Below, piece by piece: positions 1 to 6,600 of a stretch of 6,759 nucleotides of DNA. The number at the start of each line of letters is the position of its first letter. Position 1 is the first letter of the stretch. The notes under the pieces were generated by a model. The model was given only the letters and a program-made list of their open reading frames with translations, did not search any database and was not told the origin of the DNA. Source of the stretch: an uncultured Ruminococcus sp. (GTDB taxonomy: Bacteria > Bacillota > Clostridia > Oscillospirales > Acutalibacteraceae); the NCBI GenBank assembly GCA_902803125.1, contig CADCOZ010000305.1:1-6759 (forward strand). Reading direction: 5' to 3'. The position numbers were made by a program, and so were the translations under genes.

Positions 1-5
1 AGTAT

Positions 6-1319
6 GTGGATAAGACAACGGTAATTAAGAGGGTTATTATGACATTGTTGACGGTGCTGGTGATAGCCTATGTGATATCGGTGGTTTGCCGTGCCAGCTT
101 TACGCAGGTTAGTACGATTATTGCCAAGGAAACAATCGCCTATGATGCCGTGACCTGCGACTGCTTTGTGATTCACGAAGAAACATTTGTCACGGCTCAG
201 GGCAGCGGTGTCATTTCCTATATGGTCAATGACGGCGAAAAAGTGTCTGTCAATGAACCGGTGGCCGGCGTTTTTGACAGCGTGGCTTCGGCCGGTACCA
301 AACAGGAAAGCGAACGCTTGAAAAAACAGATACAGTCCCTGTCACAGTTACAGGCCAATGCGGAAACACTGACCAAAACACCGTCTGAGTTGGATAAGAC
401 GGTCAGCAATTATTTGGTCAGGGCCAATGTGGAACGCAATAACGGCCATCTGACAGAGGCGGGGCTGATGGCCGATGATGTGCTGTATACCATTAACGAA
501 AGACAGTTGGTGACCGGTAAATCACTGCATTACGGAGCCAAAATCAGCGAACTGGAACTCAAAAGCAAACAGTTAGAGCTGGAGCTGTCCAAGGGCAAGA
601 AGAGTTTGGAAATTAAGTCACCGGCTACCGGCTATTTTGTCAGCAGTACGGACGGCTATGAAAATACGTTTTCTATCGACAATCTGACCAAAATTCTGCC
701 GCAGGATATGGCAGAGGGAGCCATTAAGCCCAAGGAAGTGCCGGATAATGTCATCGGCAAAACGATTAGCGGCGTTTATTGGTATATGGCGTGTCCGGTT
801 ACGGCAGAAGAAGCCCTGAAAATCAAAAATGCCCGCTCTTTACAGATGGATATTCCGGTGGTGTCGGGCGATAAAATCGAGGTGGAACTGTATTCCATCA
901 ACCAGAAGAACAAGTCCTCCGATGCCGTGGTGATTTTGCGGGGTACCTTTATGAATGAAGAAATGGCTGTTCTGCGAAAGGGCCGGTTCTCTCTTATCCT
1001 GCGTACCTATCAGGGAATTGCCATTCCCAAATCGGCGGTGCATGAGCAGGAACTGACCAAAGAAGTGGAGGACGAAAACGGTCAGACACAAACCGAAACC
1101 AAGGTATGTTCGGGCGTTTTCGTCAAATTCGGCAACGAGATTGCCTTTCGGGAGATTCTGCCGATTTTTTCGGGCGAAGATTATGTTATCAGCAGTTTGT
1201 CGGAAAAAGACCGTGAAGATGTGTTCCTGACAAAGCAGGGAGCCGTGCAGGTGTATGACGAGATTATCGTGGAAGGAGCCAATTTGTATGCCGGAAAAAT
1301 TATCGGAAGAAATGTATAG
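6..1319 (+). CDS. HlyD/RND-adaptor-like membrane-anchored protein (division-operon type)
   Basis: A 437-residue protein with one N-terminal membrane segment (about residues 8-28, after a short basic leader) and a large extracytoplasmic part. Residues about 55-90 look like the first half of a biotinyl-lipoyl-like domain (QGSGVISYMVNDGEKVSVNEPV, here residues 65-86). Residues about 98-205 are helical and charged, a probable coiled-coil hairpin. Residues 204-215 (KSPATGYFVSST) resume the lipoyl-like strand. The C-terminal half is beta-rich with the adaptor-type segment IAIPKSAV (338-345) and a closing YDEIIVEGANLYAGK stretch (417-431). This order is that of membrane fusion/adaptor proteins. No ABC, MFS or RND transporter is visible, so the export partner and substrate are unknown. 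The start used is GTG at position 6, but the frame stays open to the window edge, so the true N-terminus may lie upstream. The 3' end overlaps ylmE, which implies co-expression. Family assignment is fairly sure, function is not. Confidence 0.8.
   Translation: MDKTTVIKRVIMTLLTVLVIAYVISVVCRASFTQVSTIIAKETIAYDAVTCDCFVIHEETFVTAQGSGVISYMVNDGEKVSVNEPVAGVFDSVASAGTKQESERLKKQIQSLSQLQANAETLTKTPSELDKTVSNYLVRANVERNNGHLTEAGLMADDVLYTINERQLVTGKSLHYGAKISELELKSKQLELELSKGKKSLEIKSPATGYFVSSTDGYENTFSIDNLTKILPQDMAEGAIKPKEVPDNVIGKTISGVYWYMACPVTAEEALKIKNARSLQMDIPVVSGDKIEVELYSINQKNKSSDAVVILRGTFMNEEMAVLRKGRFSLILRTYQGIAIPKSAVHEQELTKEVEDENGQTQTETKVCSGVFVKFGNEIAFREILPIFSGEDYVISSLSEKDREDVFLTKQGAVQVYDEIIVEGANLYAGKIIGRNV
1271..1278 (+). 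promoter_or_regulatory. Ribosome binding site that sets the ylmE start
   Basis: GGAAGGAG lies inside the 3' coding end of the adaptor-like gene and 9 bases before the ATG at 1288. It favours 1288 over the in-frame ATG at 1255, which lies upstream of it, and over the ATG at 1312, which has only a weaker GGAAG about 4-5 bases away. Confidence 0.75.
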
Positions 1320-2022
1320 AACGCTGGAAGCCGTCAGACGGAACTATGAAGAAATTATGGAAACCATCGCCCGTGCCGCAGAAGCATCCGGCCGCCGTCC
1401 GGAAGATATCACCTTTTTGGCGGCCACCAAAACCGTGCCGCCGGCGGTCATCAACTATGCCATCGGGTTGGGACTGCGGCATATCGGCGAAAACAAGGTG
1501 CAGGAGTTGCTGTCGAAGTATGACGAGTATCAGCTGACAGACTGCGATTTGCAGTTCATCGGTCATTTGCAGACCAACAAGGTGCGGCAGATTATCGGAA
1601 AGGTATCGATGATTCAATCTGTCGACAGCCTGCGTTTGGCACAGGAAATTGCTAAACAATCTGCCAAACAGAACCTGACCACCGACATTCTGATTGAGGT
1701 CAATATCGGTCGGGAAGAGAACAAATCGGGTGTCATGGCAGAATCTTTGGAGGAACTGCTGGCGGCTATTGCGGCATTAGACCATATTAAAGTGAGAGGT
1801 TTGATGGCGATTCCTCCCATTTGTGACAAAAAATCCGATGTTTTTAAATTTTTTGACCAAATGCAGCAATTATTTATTGACATTTCGGCCAAAACATTAG
1901 ATAATGTAAATATGGACTTTCTTTCGATGGGGATGTCTGATGATTTTGCAGAAGCCATTACATCGGGTGCCAACATGGTTCGGATCGGATCCAGACTGTT
2001 TGGTGCCAGAATATACAGATAA
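1288..2022 (+). CDS. ylmE: YggS/YlmE family PLP-binding homeostasis protein
   Basis: A 244-residue single-domain protein of the YggS/YlmE/PROSC (PLPBP) family, which has the fold of the alanine racemase N-terminal barrel. It binds pyridoxal 5'-phosphate and helps keep PLP and amino acid pools balanced in the cytoplasm, with no well-proven enzymatic activity. The Schiff-base lysine is K48 in AATKTVP. Other family blocks are IGENKVQEL, the FIGHLQTNKVR segment, IQSVDS, VNIGREENKSG, RGLMAIPP, and the phosphate-binding C-terminal region LSMGMSDDFAEAI (212-224) with MVRIGSRLFG (230-239). The start at 1288 is chosen for its strong ribosome binding site; starting at 1312 would give 236 residues, also within the usual range. 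It overlaps the upstream gene by 32 bases and ends 15 bases before sepF. Its place just before sepF matches B. subtilis ylmE-sepF(ylmF). Confidence 0.95.
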   Translation: MPEKLSEEMYRTLEAVRRNYEEIMETIARAAEASGRRPEDITFLAATKTVPPAVINYAIGLGLRHIGENKVQELLSKYDEYQLTDCDLQFIGHLQTNKVRQIIGKVSMIQSVDSLRLAQEIAKQSAKQNLTTDILIEVNIGREENKSGVMAESLEELLAAIAALDHIKVRGLMAIPPICDKKSDVFKFFDQMQQLFIDISAKTLDNVNMDFLSMGMSDDFAEAITSGANMVRIGSRLFGARIYR

Positions 2023-2037
2023 CGGAGGTAGATTGAA

Positions 2038-2517
2038 ATGGCAGGATTCAGAGAAAAGTTCAGAAGTATTTTAAAGCAGCCCGATGAGGATGCGGATTAC
2101 GATGATTACTATAGCGAAGAGGAAGAAGAACAGCCCGCTCCGGAGCCGCAGCCTGCGGCCGATGACTTTGACGATGGAGCACAGCCGATGATGGAAGAGG
2201 AGGCCTCGGATAATGTGATTAACCTGCATGATGACACAAAGGTTCAGTTTGTTCTTTTCAAGCCGGAGAGCTTTGATAAAGAAGTCACAACGATGGCAGA
2301 TGAGTTCATCAAGAGAAATACGCTCATTCTGAACATGGAACAGACCAATAAGGATATCGGCAAGCGTATTATTGATTTTCTCAGCGGTGTGGCATATGCC
2401 CATAACGGAAAAATCAGCAGAGTGTCGGAAGATACCTATATTGTCATGCCGAGTAATGTCAGACTGTCCGGTGAGGACGTGATGGACGAAGTGGAGAGCG
2501 ACAATATCTATTTCTGA
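2038..2517 (+). CDS. sepF: Cell division protein SepF
   Basis: A 159-residue SepF. In the family this protein binds the inner face of the membrane and the C-terminal tail of FtsZ, forms rings or arcs, and supports septum formation alongside or instead of FtsA. Residues 1-12 (MAGFREKFRSIL) form the expected amphipathic membrane-binding helix. Residues 16-55 are a linker with 19 Asp/Glu and no Lys/Arg. The conserved core starts about residue 60: VINLHDDTKVQFVLFKPESF, then a dimerising beta-alpha region including GKRIIDFLSGVAYAHNGKI (108-126), which holds the FLSG turn of the family, and the strand SEDTYIVMPSNVRLSG (130-145). Length is close to the 151 residues of B. subtilis SepF. A GGAGG at 2024-2028 lies 9 bases before the ATG. 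The gene sits 15 bases after ylmE and 68 before divIVA, the usual setting apart from missing ylmG and ylmH. Confidence 0.96.
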   Translation: MAGFREKFRSILKQPDEDADYDDYYSEEEEEQPAPEPQPAADDFDDGAQPMMEEEASDNVINLHDDTKVQFVLFKPESFDKEVTTMADEFIKRNTLILNMEQTNKDIGKRIIDFLSGVAYAHNGKISRVSEDTYIVMPSNVRLSGEDVMDEVESDNIYF

Positions 2518-2570
2518 TGTGACGGACGAACGGCGGCACTCCAAAGGCTGCTGAAGCTCCCTACCGATAG

Positions 2571-2577
2571 AAAGGAG
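2571..2577 (+). promoter_or_regulatory. Ribosome binding site deciding between two close ATGs for divIVA
   Basis: AAAGGAG precedes two ATG triplets. The first, at 2581, is only 3 bases away and hits a stop after three codons (ATG GTA TGC TGA). The second, at 2586, is 8 bases away and opens the DivIVA frame, so 2586 is the functional start. Confidence 0.75.
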
Positions 2578-2585
2578 AAAATGGT

Positions 2586-3740
2586 ATGCTGACAGTGGAA
2601 GAAATTGAAAATATCAGCTTTCGGCGTTCCGGTATCGGCGGCTACAAAGTGGAGGATGTCGATACGTTTGTTGACGGCGTGATAGAAAAAGTAAGACAGC
2701 AGGAACGTACCAATCAGGAATTAGAGGCTCGCATTGAACAGCTGAATCGGCAAATTATTGAGCATGAAGCAAAGGCTCAAGCCGTACAAGATGCCCTGAT
2801 TACAGCGGAAGCCACCGCCAAGAAATTGGTGCGGGAGGCAGCCGCCGAAGCAGAAAGCATTACCGGAGAAGCTCGTGCGCAGGCAGACAAAACCATTAGC
2901 GAAGCCGAAGCCAAATCAACGCTCATGCTTTCTGCTTCCGAACTCAGAGCACGAACCATTTTGAACAGTGCGTTGGCTCGCTCGGCGGCCGGCATTGACG
3001 AAAACAACCGGATTCTTGCGCAGCAGAAGCAGCACATCATTCGTATCCAGACCGAAGTGACACGCTTCAGAGATGCCCTGATTGATGCCTATAAGAACCA
3101 TTTGCAGCTGATCAATGCTTTGCCCAAAGCAGAAGAGTTCCATCAGTATCAGGGAAAAATGGAAGAAACCTACCAGACGACGGAGCCTGTCAGACCGGCC
3201 GCTGTGGAGCAGGAAGTGCAGGCGGAAGCCGACAGAGCAGTGGAAGAAGCGAAAAAGGAAACAGAGATTCATGTGGAAATGGTGGATACCGATAAGATCA
3301 GAGCCATTTCCGAAGAAATTCGTACCAATAGGAGTGCCAGAGCGGAGTTGGAGCGGGAACAGCAGAGCAGTGCCTCTTTGGAGGATACCATAGAACTGCC
3401 GAAGCTGTCCCTGACCGATGAGGACGATTCCGCCGACAGCAACTTGAATGATATTCAGGCGGCGGTCTTGCAGGAACCGACAGCCAATGACGGCACCTGT
3501 GATGAACCTGTGCCGATGAGCATTGATGAAATGATGTTCCACGAGAAGCCGGAGGAAGAAGAAGCACCCGTTTCGGAGGAGCCGGCGGTTTCCGAAGAAG
3601 TGTCGGCACAGGCAGAAGCATCGGTTTCCGCAGAAGAGCCTGTGCAGGAAAAACCGGCAGAGGGAAAGAAAAAAATCAAGCGTCAGCCGATTGTCTTTGG
3701 CAAGAAACAGGACAAAAAAACCGGCAGCAGTGCCGAATAA
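2586..3740 (+). CDS. divIVA: DivIVA-family protein with long acidic tail
   Basis: A 384-residue DivIVA-domain protein. The N-terminal signature is ISFRRSGIGGYKVEDVDTFVD (split here at residues 10-30), matching the membrane-curvature-binding head with its GY motif. Residues about 33-70 are a heptad-type coiled coil. Residues 74-139 show an 11-residue Ala/Glu-rich periodicity. Helix continues to about residue 180. From about 200 on the chain is low-complexity and acidic with repeated SEE/AEEP units (320-360), ending in a basic patch, KKKIKRQPIVFGKKQDKK (361-378). B. subtilis DivIVA is 164 residues, so this is more than twice as long. In the family, DivIVA self-assembles at septa and poles and recruits partners (Min system, chromosome-anchoring or wall-growth proteins, depending on lineage). 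Its place between sepF and ileS is standard. GpsB is excluded by length and context. Which partner it recruits cannot be told from sequence. Confidence 0.93.
   Translation: MLTVEEIENISFRRSGIGGYKVEDVDTFVDGVIEKVRQQERTNQELEARIEQLNRQIIEHEAKAQAVQDALITAEATAKKLVREAAAEAESITGEARAQADKTISEAEAKSTLMLSASELRARTILNSALARSAAGIDENNRILAQQKQHIIRIQTEVTRFRDALIDAYKNHLQLINALPKAEEFHQYQGKMEETYQTTEPVRPAAVEQEVQAEADRAVEEAKKETEIHVEMVDTDKIRAISEEIRTNRSARAELEREQQSSASLEDTIELPKLSLTDEDDSADSNLNDIQAAVLQEPTANDGTCDEPVPMSIDEMMFHEKPEEEEAPVSEEPAVSEEVSAQAEASVSAEEPVQEKPAEGKKKIKRQPIVFGKKQDKKTGSSAE
2807..3004 (+). repeat. Six 11-residue coiled-coil repeats inside DivIVA
   Basis: Residues 74-139 of DivIVA divide into six units of 11: AEATAKKLVRE, AAAEAESITGE, ARAQADKTISE, AEAKSTLMLSA, SELRARTILNS, ALARSAAGIDE. 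Position 1 is Ala in five of six, position 3 is Ala in five of six, position 11 is Glu in four of six, and positions 8-9 carry the bulky aliphatics. The repeat is protein-level; the DNA units have diverged. Such hendecads usually form nearly straight or right-handed coiled coils. That structure is inferred. Confidence 0.6.
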
Positions 3741-3751
3741 ACGGCTTAATT

Positions 3752-3780
3752 ATCCGACACCTTTTTGTGTGTCGGATTTT
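3752..3780 (+). terminator. Intrinsic terminator after divIVA
   Basis: Perfect 9-base inverted repeat, ATCCGACAC at 3752-3760 and GTGTCGGAT at 3769-3777, with an 8-base loop (CTTTTTGT) and a short T run (3777-3780). It begins 11 bases after the divIVA stop and ends 45 bases before the ileS start. The T run is short, so termination may be partial and some read-through into ileS is likely. A GGCTTA hexamer occurs on both sides (3743-3748 and 3781-3786). Confidence 0.65.
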
Positions 3781-3810
3781 GGCTTATAGCTTATTGCATA
3801 ACAGATGAAA

Positions 3811-3816
3811 AAGGAG
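3811..3816 (+). promoter_or_regulatory. Ribosome binding site that sets the ileS start
   Basis: AAGGAG lies 9 bases before the ATG at 3826. The in-frame ATG at 3805 sits upstream of this site, would place the ribosome binding site inside the coding region, and has no good site of its own. The start at 3826 also gives a protein of 922 residues, matching the roughly 921 of B. subtilis IleRS. Confidence 0.8.
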
Positions 3817-3825
3817 AGAAAATCT

Positions 3826-6594
3826 ATGCCGCAGGATTATAACAGTACGTTAAATCTGCCCAAGACAGAATTCCCGATGAGAGCGGGACTTCCCAAGTCA
3901 GAGCCGGTCATGCTGGCCCGCTGGGAACAGGAGAAGGTCTATGAAACCCTGATGCAGCAGAACGAAGGAAAACCCCTTTATGTACTGCATGACGGCCCGC
4001 CGTATGCCAACGGCAATATCCATATGGGTCATGCCCTGAATAAGGTTTTGAAGGACATTATTGTCCGTTATAAGAATATGACCGGTTTCCAGTCACCCTA
4101 TGTACGCGGCTGGGATACCCACGGTCTGCCCACCGAGCTGAAGGCCAGAGCCAAGGCCGGTGTTGGCAATTCAACGTCTATCTCTGAGGTAGAGCTGAGA
4201 AAAATCTGCCGTGACTTTGCCCTGAGTTATATTGATGACCAGCGGACACAGTTCAAGCGGCTGGGGGCTATCGGCGAGTGGAATAACCCCTATATCACCC
4301 TGACACATGACTTTGAAGCCAAGCAAATTCGCATCTTTGCGGAAATGGCTTCCAAAGGTTATATCTATCGTGGTCTGAAGCCCGTTTATTGGTGTCCGGA
4401 CTGTGAAACGGCACTGGCCGAAGCCGAAATCGAATATGCAGAGGATCCCTGTCATTCTATCTATGTCAAGTTCCGTGTGACAGACGACTTGGGCAAGCTG
4501 TCTGCGATGGGAGCCGATATCAAAAACACCTATTTCGTCATCTGGACCACCACGACATGGACACTGCCGGCGAATGTGGCTATCTGTGTGGGACCCCGCT
4601 TTAATTACAGCGTCATCAAAAGCGGTAATGAATATTATGTCATGGCAGAAGAACTCTATGTATCTGCGATGGAAGCCGCCGGTATTGAAAACTACGAAGT
4701 CATCGGTACCCTGAAGGGAGCCGAGCTGGAATATATGAAAACGGCACATCCGTTCCTTGACCGTACTTCACTGGTGATTGTCGGCAATCATGTTACCTTG
4801 GAAAGCGGCACCGGCTGTGTTCATACCGCACCCGGTCACGGTGTCGATGACTATGAGGTTTGCCGCAATTATAAGGAACTGCCGATGGTGGTGCCGGTAG
4901 ATGCGCATGGCCGTCTGACCGAAGAAGCCGGTATGTTTGCCGGCCTGCTGACCGAAGAAGCCAACAAGCCGATTGCCGAGTATCTCGATAAGACAGGGGC
5001 TTTGTTTGCCCTGCAAAAGATTATCCACCAGTATCCGCACTGCTGGCGTTGTAAGAAGCCCGTGCTGTTCCGTGCCACAAAGCAGTGGTTCTGTTCGGTA
5101 GACGACTTCAAAGACGAAGCCATCGAAGCCATCAAGGGTATTCAGTGGATTCCCGGCTGGGGTGAGGACAGAATCACCTCGATGGTGCGGGAAAGAAAAG
5201 ACTGGTGTATTTCCCGACAGAGAAAATGGGGTGTACCGATTCCGATTTTCTTCTGTAAGGACTGCGGCGAGCCGATTATTGATAAGCAGGCGATGGAACA
5301 CGTGGCCGACCTGTTTGCCGAGAGCGGTTCCGATATTTGGTATGCGAAAGATGCCAACGAACTGGTACCGGCGGGTTTGACCTGTCCGAAGTGCGGCTGT
5401 CAAACCTTTGATAAAGAAAAAGATATCATGGACGTTTGGTTCGATTCCGGTGTATCCCATGCCGCCGTCTGTGAAGAAAGACCCTACCTGAGATGGCCGG
5501 CTGACCTGTATTTGGAGGGTGCCGACCAGTATAGAGGCTGGTTCCAGTCCTCTTTGCTGACCGCTATTGCCACCAGAGGACAGGCTCCGTATAAGGCGGC
5601 TGTCACGCATGGCTGGGTTATTGATATGGAAGGCAAAAAGATGTCCAAATCACAGGGCAACGGTCTCAGCCCGCAGGCGATTATCGACCAGTACGGTGCA
5701 GATATCCTGCGTTTGTGGGTAGCGTCCAGTGACTATCATTCGGACGTGCGTATCTCGAATGATATTCTGAAGCAGTTGTCCGAAGCCTACCGCAAGATTA
5801 GAAATACCGCTCGTTATATCCTCGGCAACATCAGCGACTTCAACCCCGATACCGATATGGTGCCGCTTGATGAACTCCTGCCGCTGGATCAGTGGGCGCT
5901 TTCCAAGCTGGATGCCCTGAATGTAAAGGTGCGTGAAGGCTACGATAAGTTTGACTTCCATCAGGTCTATCAGGCGGTTCATAACTTCTGCGTTGTCGAT
6001 ATGTCCAACTTCTACTTTGACGTACTCAAAGACAGACTCTATACCGAGCAGAAGGACGGTAAGCTCAGAAGAGCCGCCCAAACGGCGATTTATATGATTT
6101 TGGATGCCATGACCCGCATGATTGCGCCGATTTTGGCCTATACTTCCGATGAAATCTGGCAGTTCATGCCGCATGACAGCAAAGCCAATGCCGCTCATGT
6201 GCTGTTCAACGAGATGCCCGCCTTGACCAACGTACAGCCCGACCCGTCCTTTATGGCGATGTGGGATCGTATCCACGAAACCAGAGATGAAGTCAAGAAG
6301 GCCATCGAAGTCGAGATCAAGAACAAGACGCTTCGTGCCTCACTGGAAGCGAAGGTCACACTCCGTGCGGCGGGCGAGCAGTACGATTTCCTGAAAGAAG
6401 CCGAAAAAGAACTGGCGGCCTCCTTCATCGTATCTGAAGTTGCCATTGAACAAGCGGACGTTTCTTCCCTTTCCGTCACCGTTGCCCACGCCGAAGGCGA
6501 AAAATGCGAACGCTGCTGGATCTACAGCAAAACCGTCGGTCAAAACCCGACTCACCCCACCCTCTGCGCCCGCTGTGCTTCTGTCCTCGCCTGA
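3826..6594 (+). CDS. ileS: Isoleucine--tRNA ligase (IleRS, type I)
   Basis: A complete 922-residue class I aminoacyl-tRNA synthetase that charges tRNA-Ile in the cytoplasm and edits mischarged valine. The HIGH motif is HMGH (66-69) after DGPPYANGNI, then GWDTHGLP (95-102). The CP1 editing domain has WTTTTWTLPAN (240-250) and GTGCVHTAPGHGVDDY (328-343), including D342. The second catalytic half has WCISRQR (460-466), DVWFDSG, the YRGWFQSS segment and KMSKS (605-609). An anticodon-binding helical domain follows, and a C-terminal Cys4 zinc site (C894, C897, C914, C917) closes the protein, as in type I enzymes. Further Cys pairs are at 190/193, 406/409, 477/480 and 520/523. V598 and V641 line up with S. 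aureus V588 and V631, whose Phe changes give low-level mupirocin resistance; both are wild type here. The gene follows a terminator and has no T-box leader. No lspA follows within the window. Confidence 0.98.
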   Translation: MPQDYNSTLNLPKTEFPMRAGLPKSEPVMLARWEQEKVYETLMQQNEGKPLYVLHDGPPYANGNIHMGHALNKVLKDIIVRYKNMTGFQSPYVRGWDTHGLPTELKARAKAGVGNSTSISEVELRKICRDFALSYIDDQRTQFKRLGAIGEWNNPYITLTHDFEAKQIRIFAEMASKGYIYRGLKPVYWCPDCETALAEAEIEYAEDPCHSIYVKFRVTDDLGKLSAMGADIKNTYFVIWTTTTWTLPANVAICVGPRFNYSVIKSGNEYYVMAEELYVSAMEAAGIENYEVIGTLKGAELEYMKTAHPFLDRTSLVIVGNHVTLESGTGCVHTAPGHGVDDYEVCRNYKELPMVVPVDAHGRLTEEAGMFAGLLTEEANKPIAEYLDKTGALFALQKIIHQYPHCWRCKKPVLFRATKQWFCSVDDFKDEAIEAIKGIQWIPGWGEDRITSMVRERKDWCISRQRKWGVPIPIFFCKDCGEPIIDKQAMEHVADLFAESGSDIWYAKDANELVPAGLTCPKCGCQTFDKEKDIMDVWFDSGVSHAAVCEERPYLRWPADLYLEGADQYRGWFQSSLLTAIATRGQAPYKAAVTHGWVIDMEGKKMSKSQGNGLSPQAIIDQYGADILRLWVASSDYHSDVRISNDILKQLSEAYRKIRNTARYILGNISDFNPDTDMVPLDELLPLDQWALSKLDALNVKVREGYDKFDFHQVYQAVHNFCVVDMSNFYFDVLKDRLYTEQKDGKLRRAAQTAIYMILDAMTRMIAPILAYTSDEIWQFMPHDSKANAAHVLFNEMPALTNVQPDPSFMAMWDRIHETRDEVKKAIEVEIKNKTLRASLEAKVTLRAAGEQYDFLKEAEKELAASFIVSEVAIEQADVSSLSVTVAHAEGEKCERCWIYSKTVGQNPTHPTLCARCASVLA

Positions 6595-6600
6595 TGAGTG

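Noticed and set aside
4..24. Short frame ATG TGG ATA AGA CAA CGG TAA at the window start
   Set aside because: Only six codons; it may be the tail of an upstream gene, but nothing can be recognised.
68..91. Possible lipobox at C28 of the adaptor-like protein
   Set aside because: The residues before the Cys (SVV) do not match the lipobox and the segment reads better as an uncleaved membrane anchor.
1255..1287. Longer ylmE starting at the ATG at 1255
   Set aside because: The strong ribosome binding site at 1271-1278 lies downstream of it and the extra 11 residues do not belong to the family N-terminus.
2518..2585. Possible remnant of ylmG or ylmH, or a regulatory hairpin, in the sepF-divIVA gap
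   Set aside because: Too short for a gene remnant and no convincing inverted repeat was found; it holds only the divIVA ribosome binding site.
2916..3542. Minus-strand open frame of 208 codons opposite divIVA
   Set aside because: Low-complexity His/Phe/Leu-rich translation that mirrors the acidic, Glu-rich coding strand; a shadow frame.
3545..3660. Tandem DNA repeat in the acidic tail of divIVA
   Set aside because: The similarity is at the level of Glu/Ser/Ala/Pro composition; the DNA units are not regular in length or sequence.
3765..3803. Promoter for ileS (TTGTGT with TATAGC, or CATAAC as a -10)
   Set aside because: The spacing is about 14 bases instead of 17 and both boxes are poor matches, so I cannot support a call.
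3805..3825. ileS start at the ATG at 3805
   Set aside because: It precedes the ribosome binding site at 3811-3816; the start at 3826 fits both the site and the family length.
4768..5610. Long minus-strand open frame of 280 codons opposite ileS
   Set aside because: It is antisense to the conserved IleRS catalytic core, has no recognisable family, and is explained by the codon bias of ileS.
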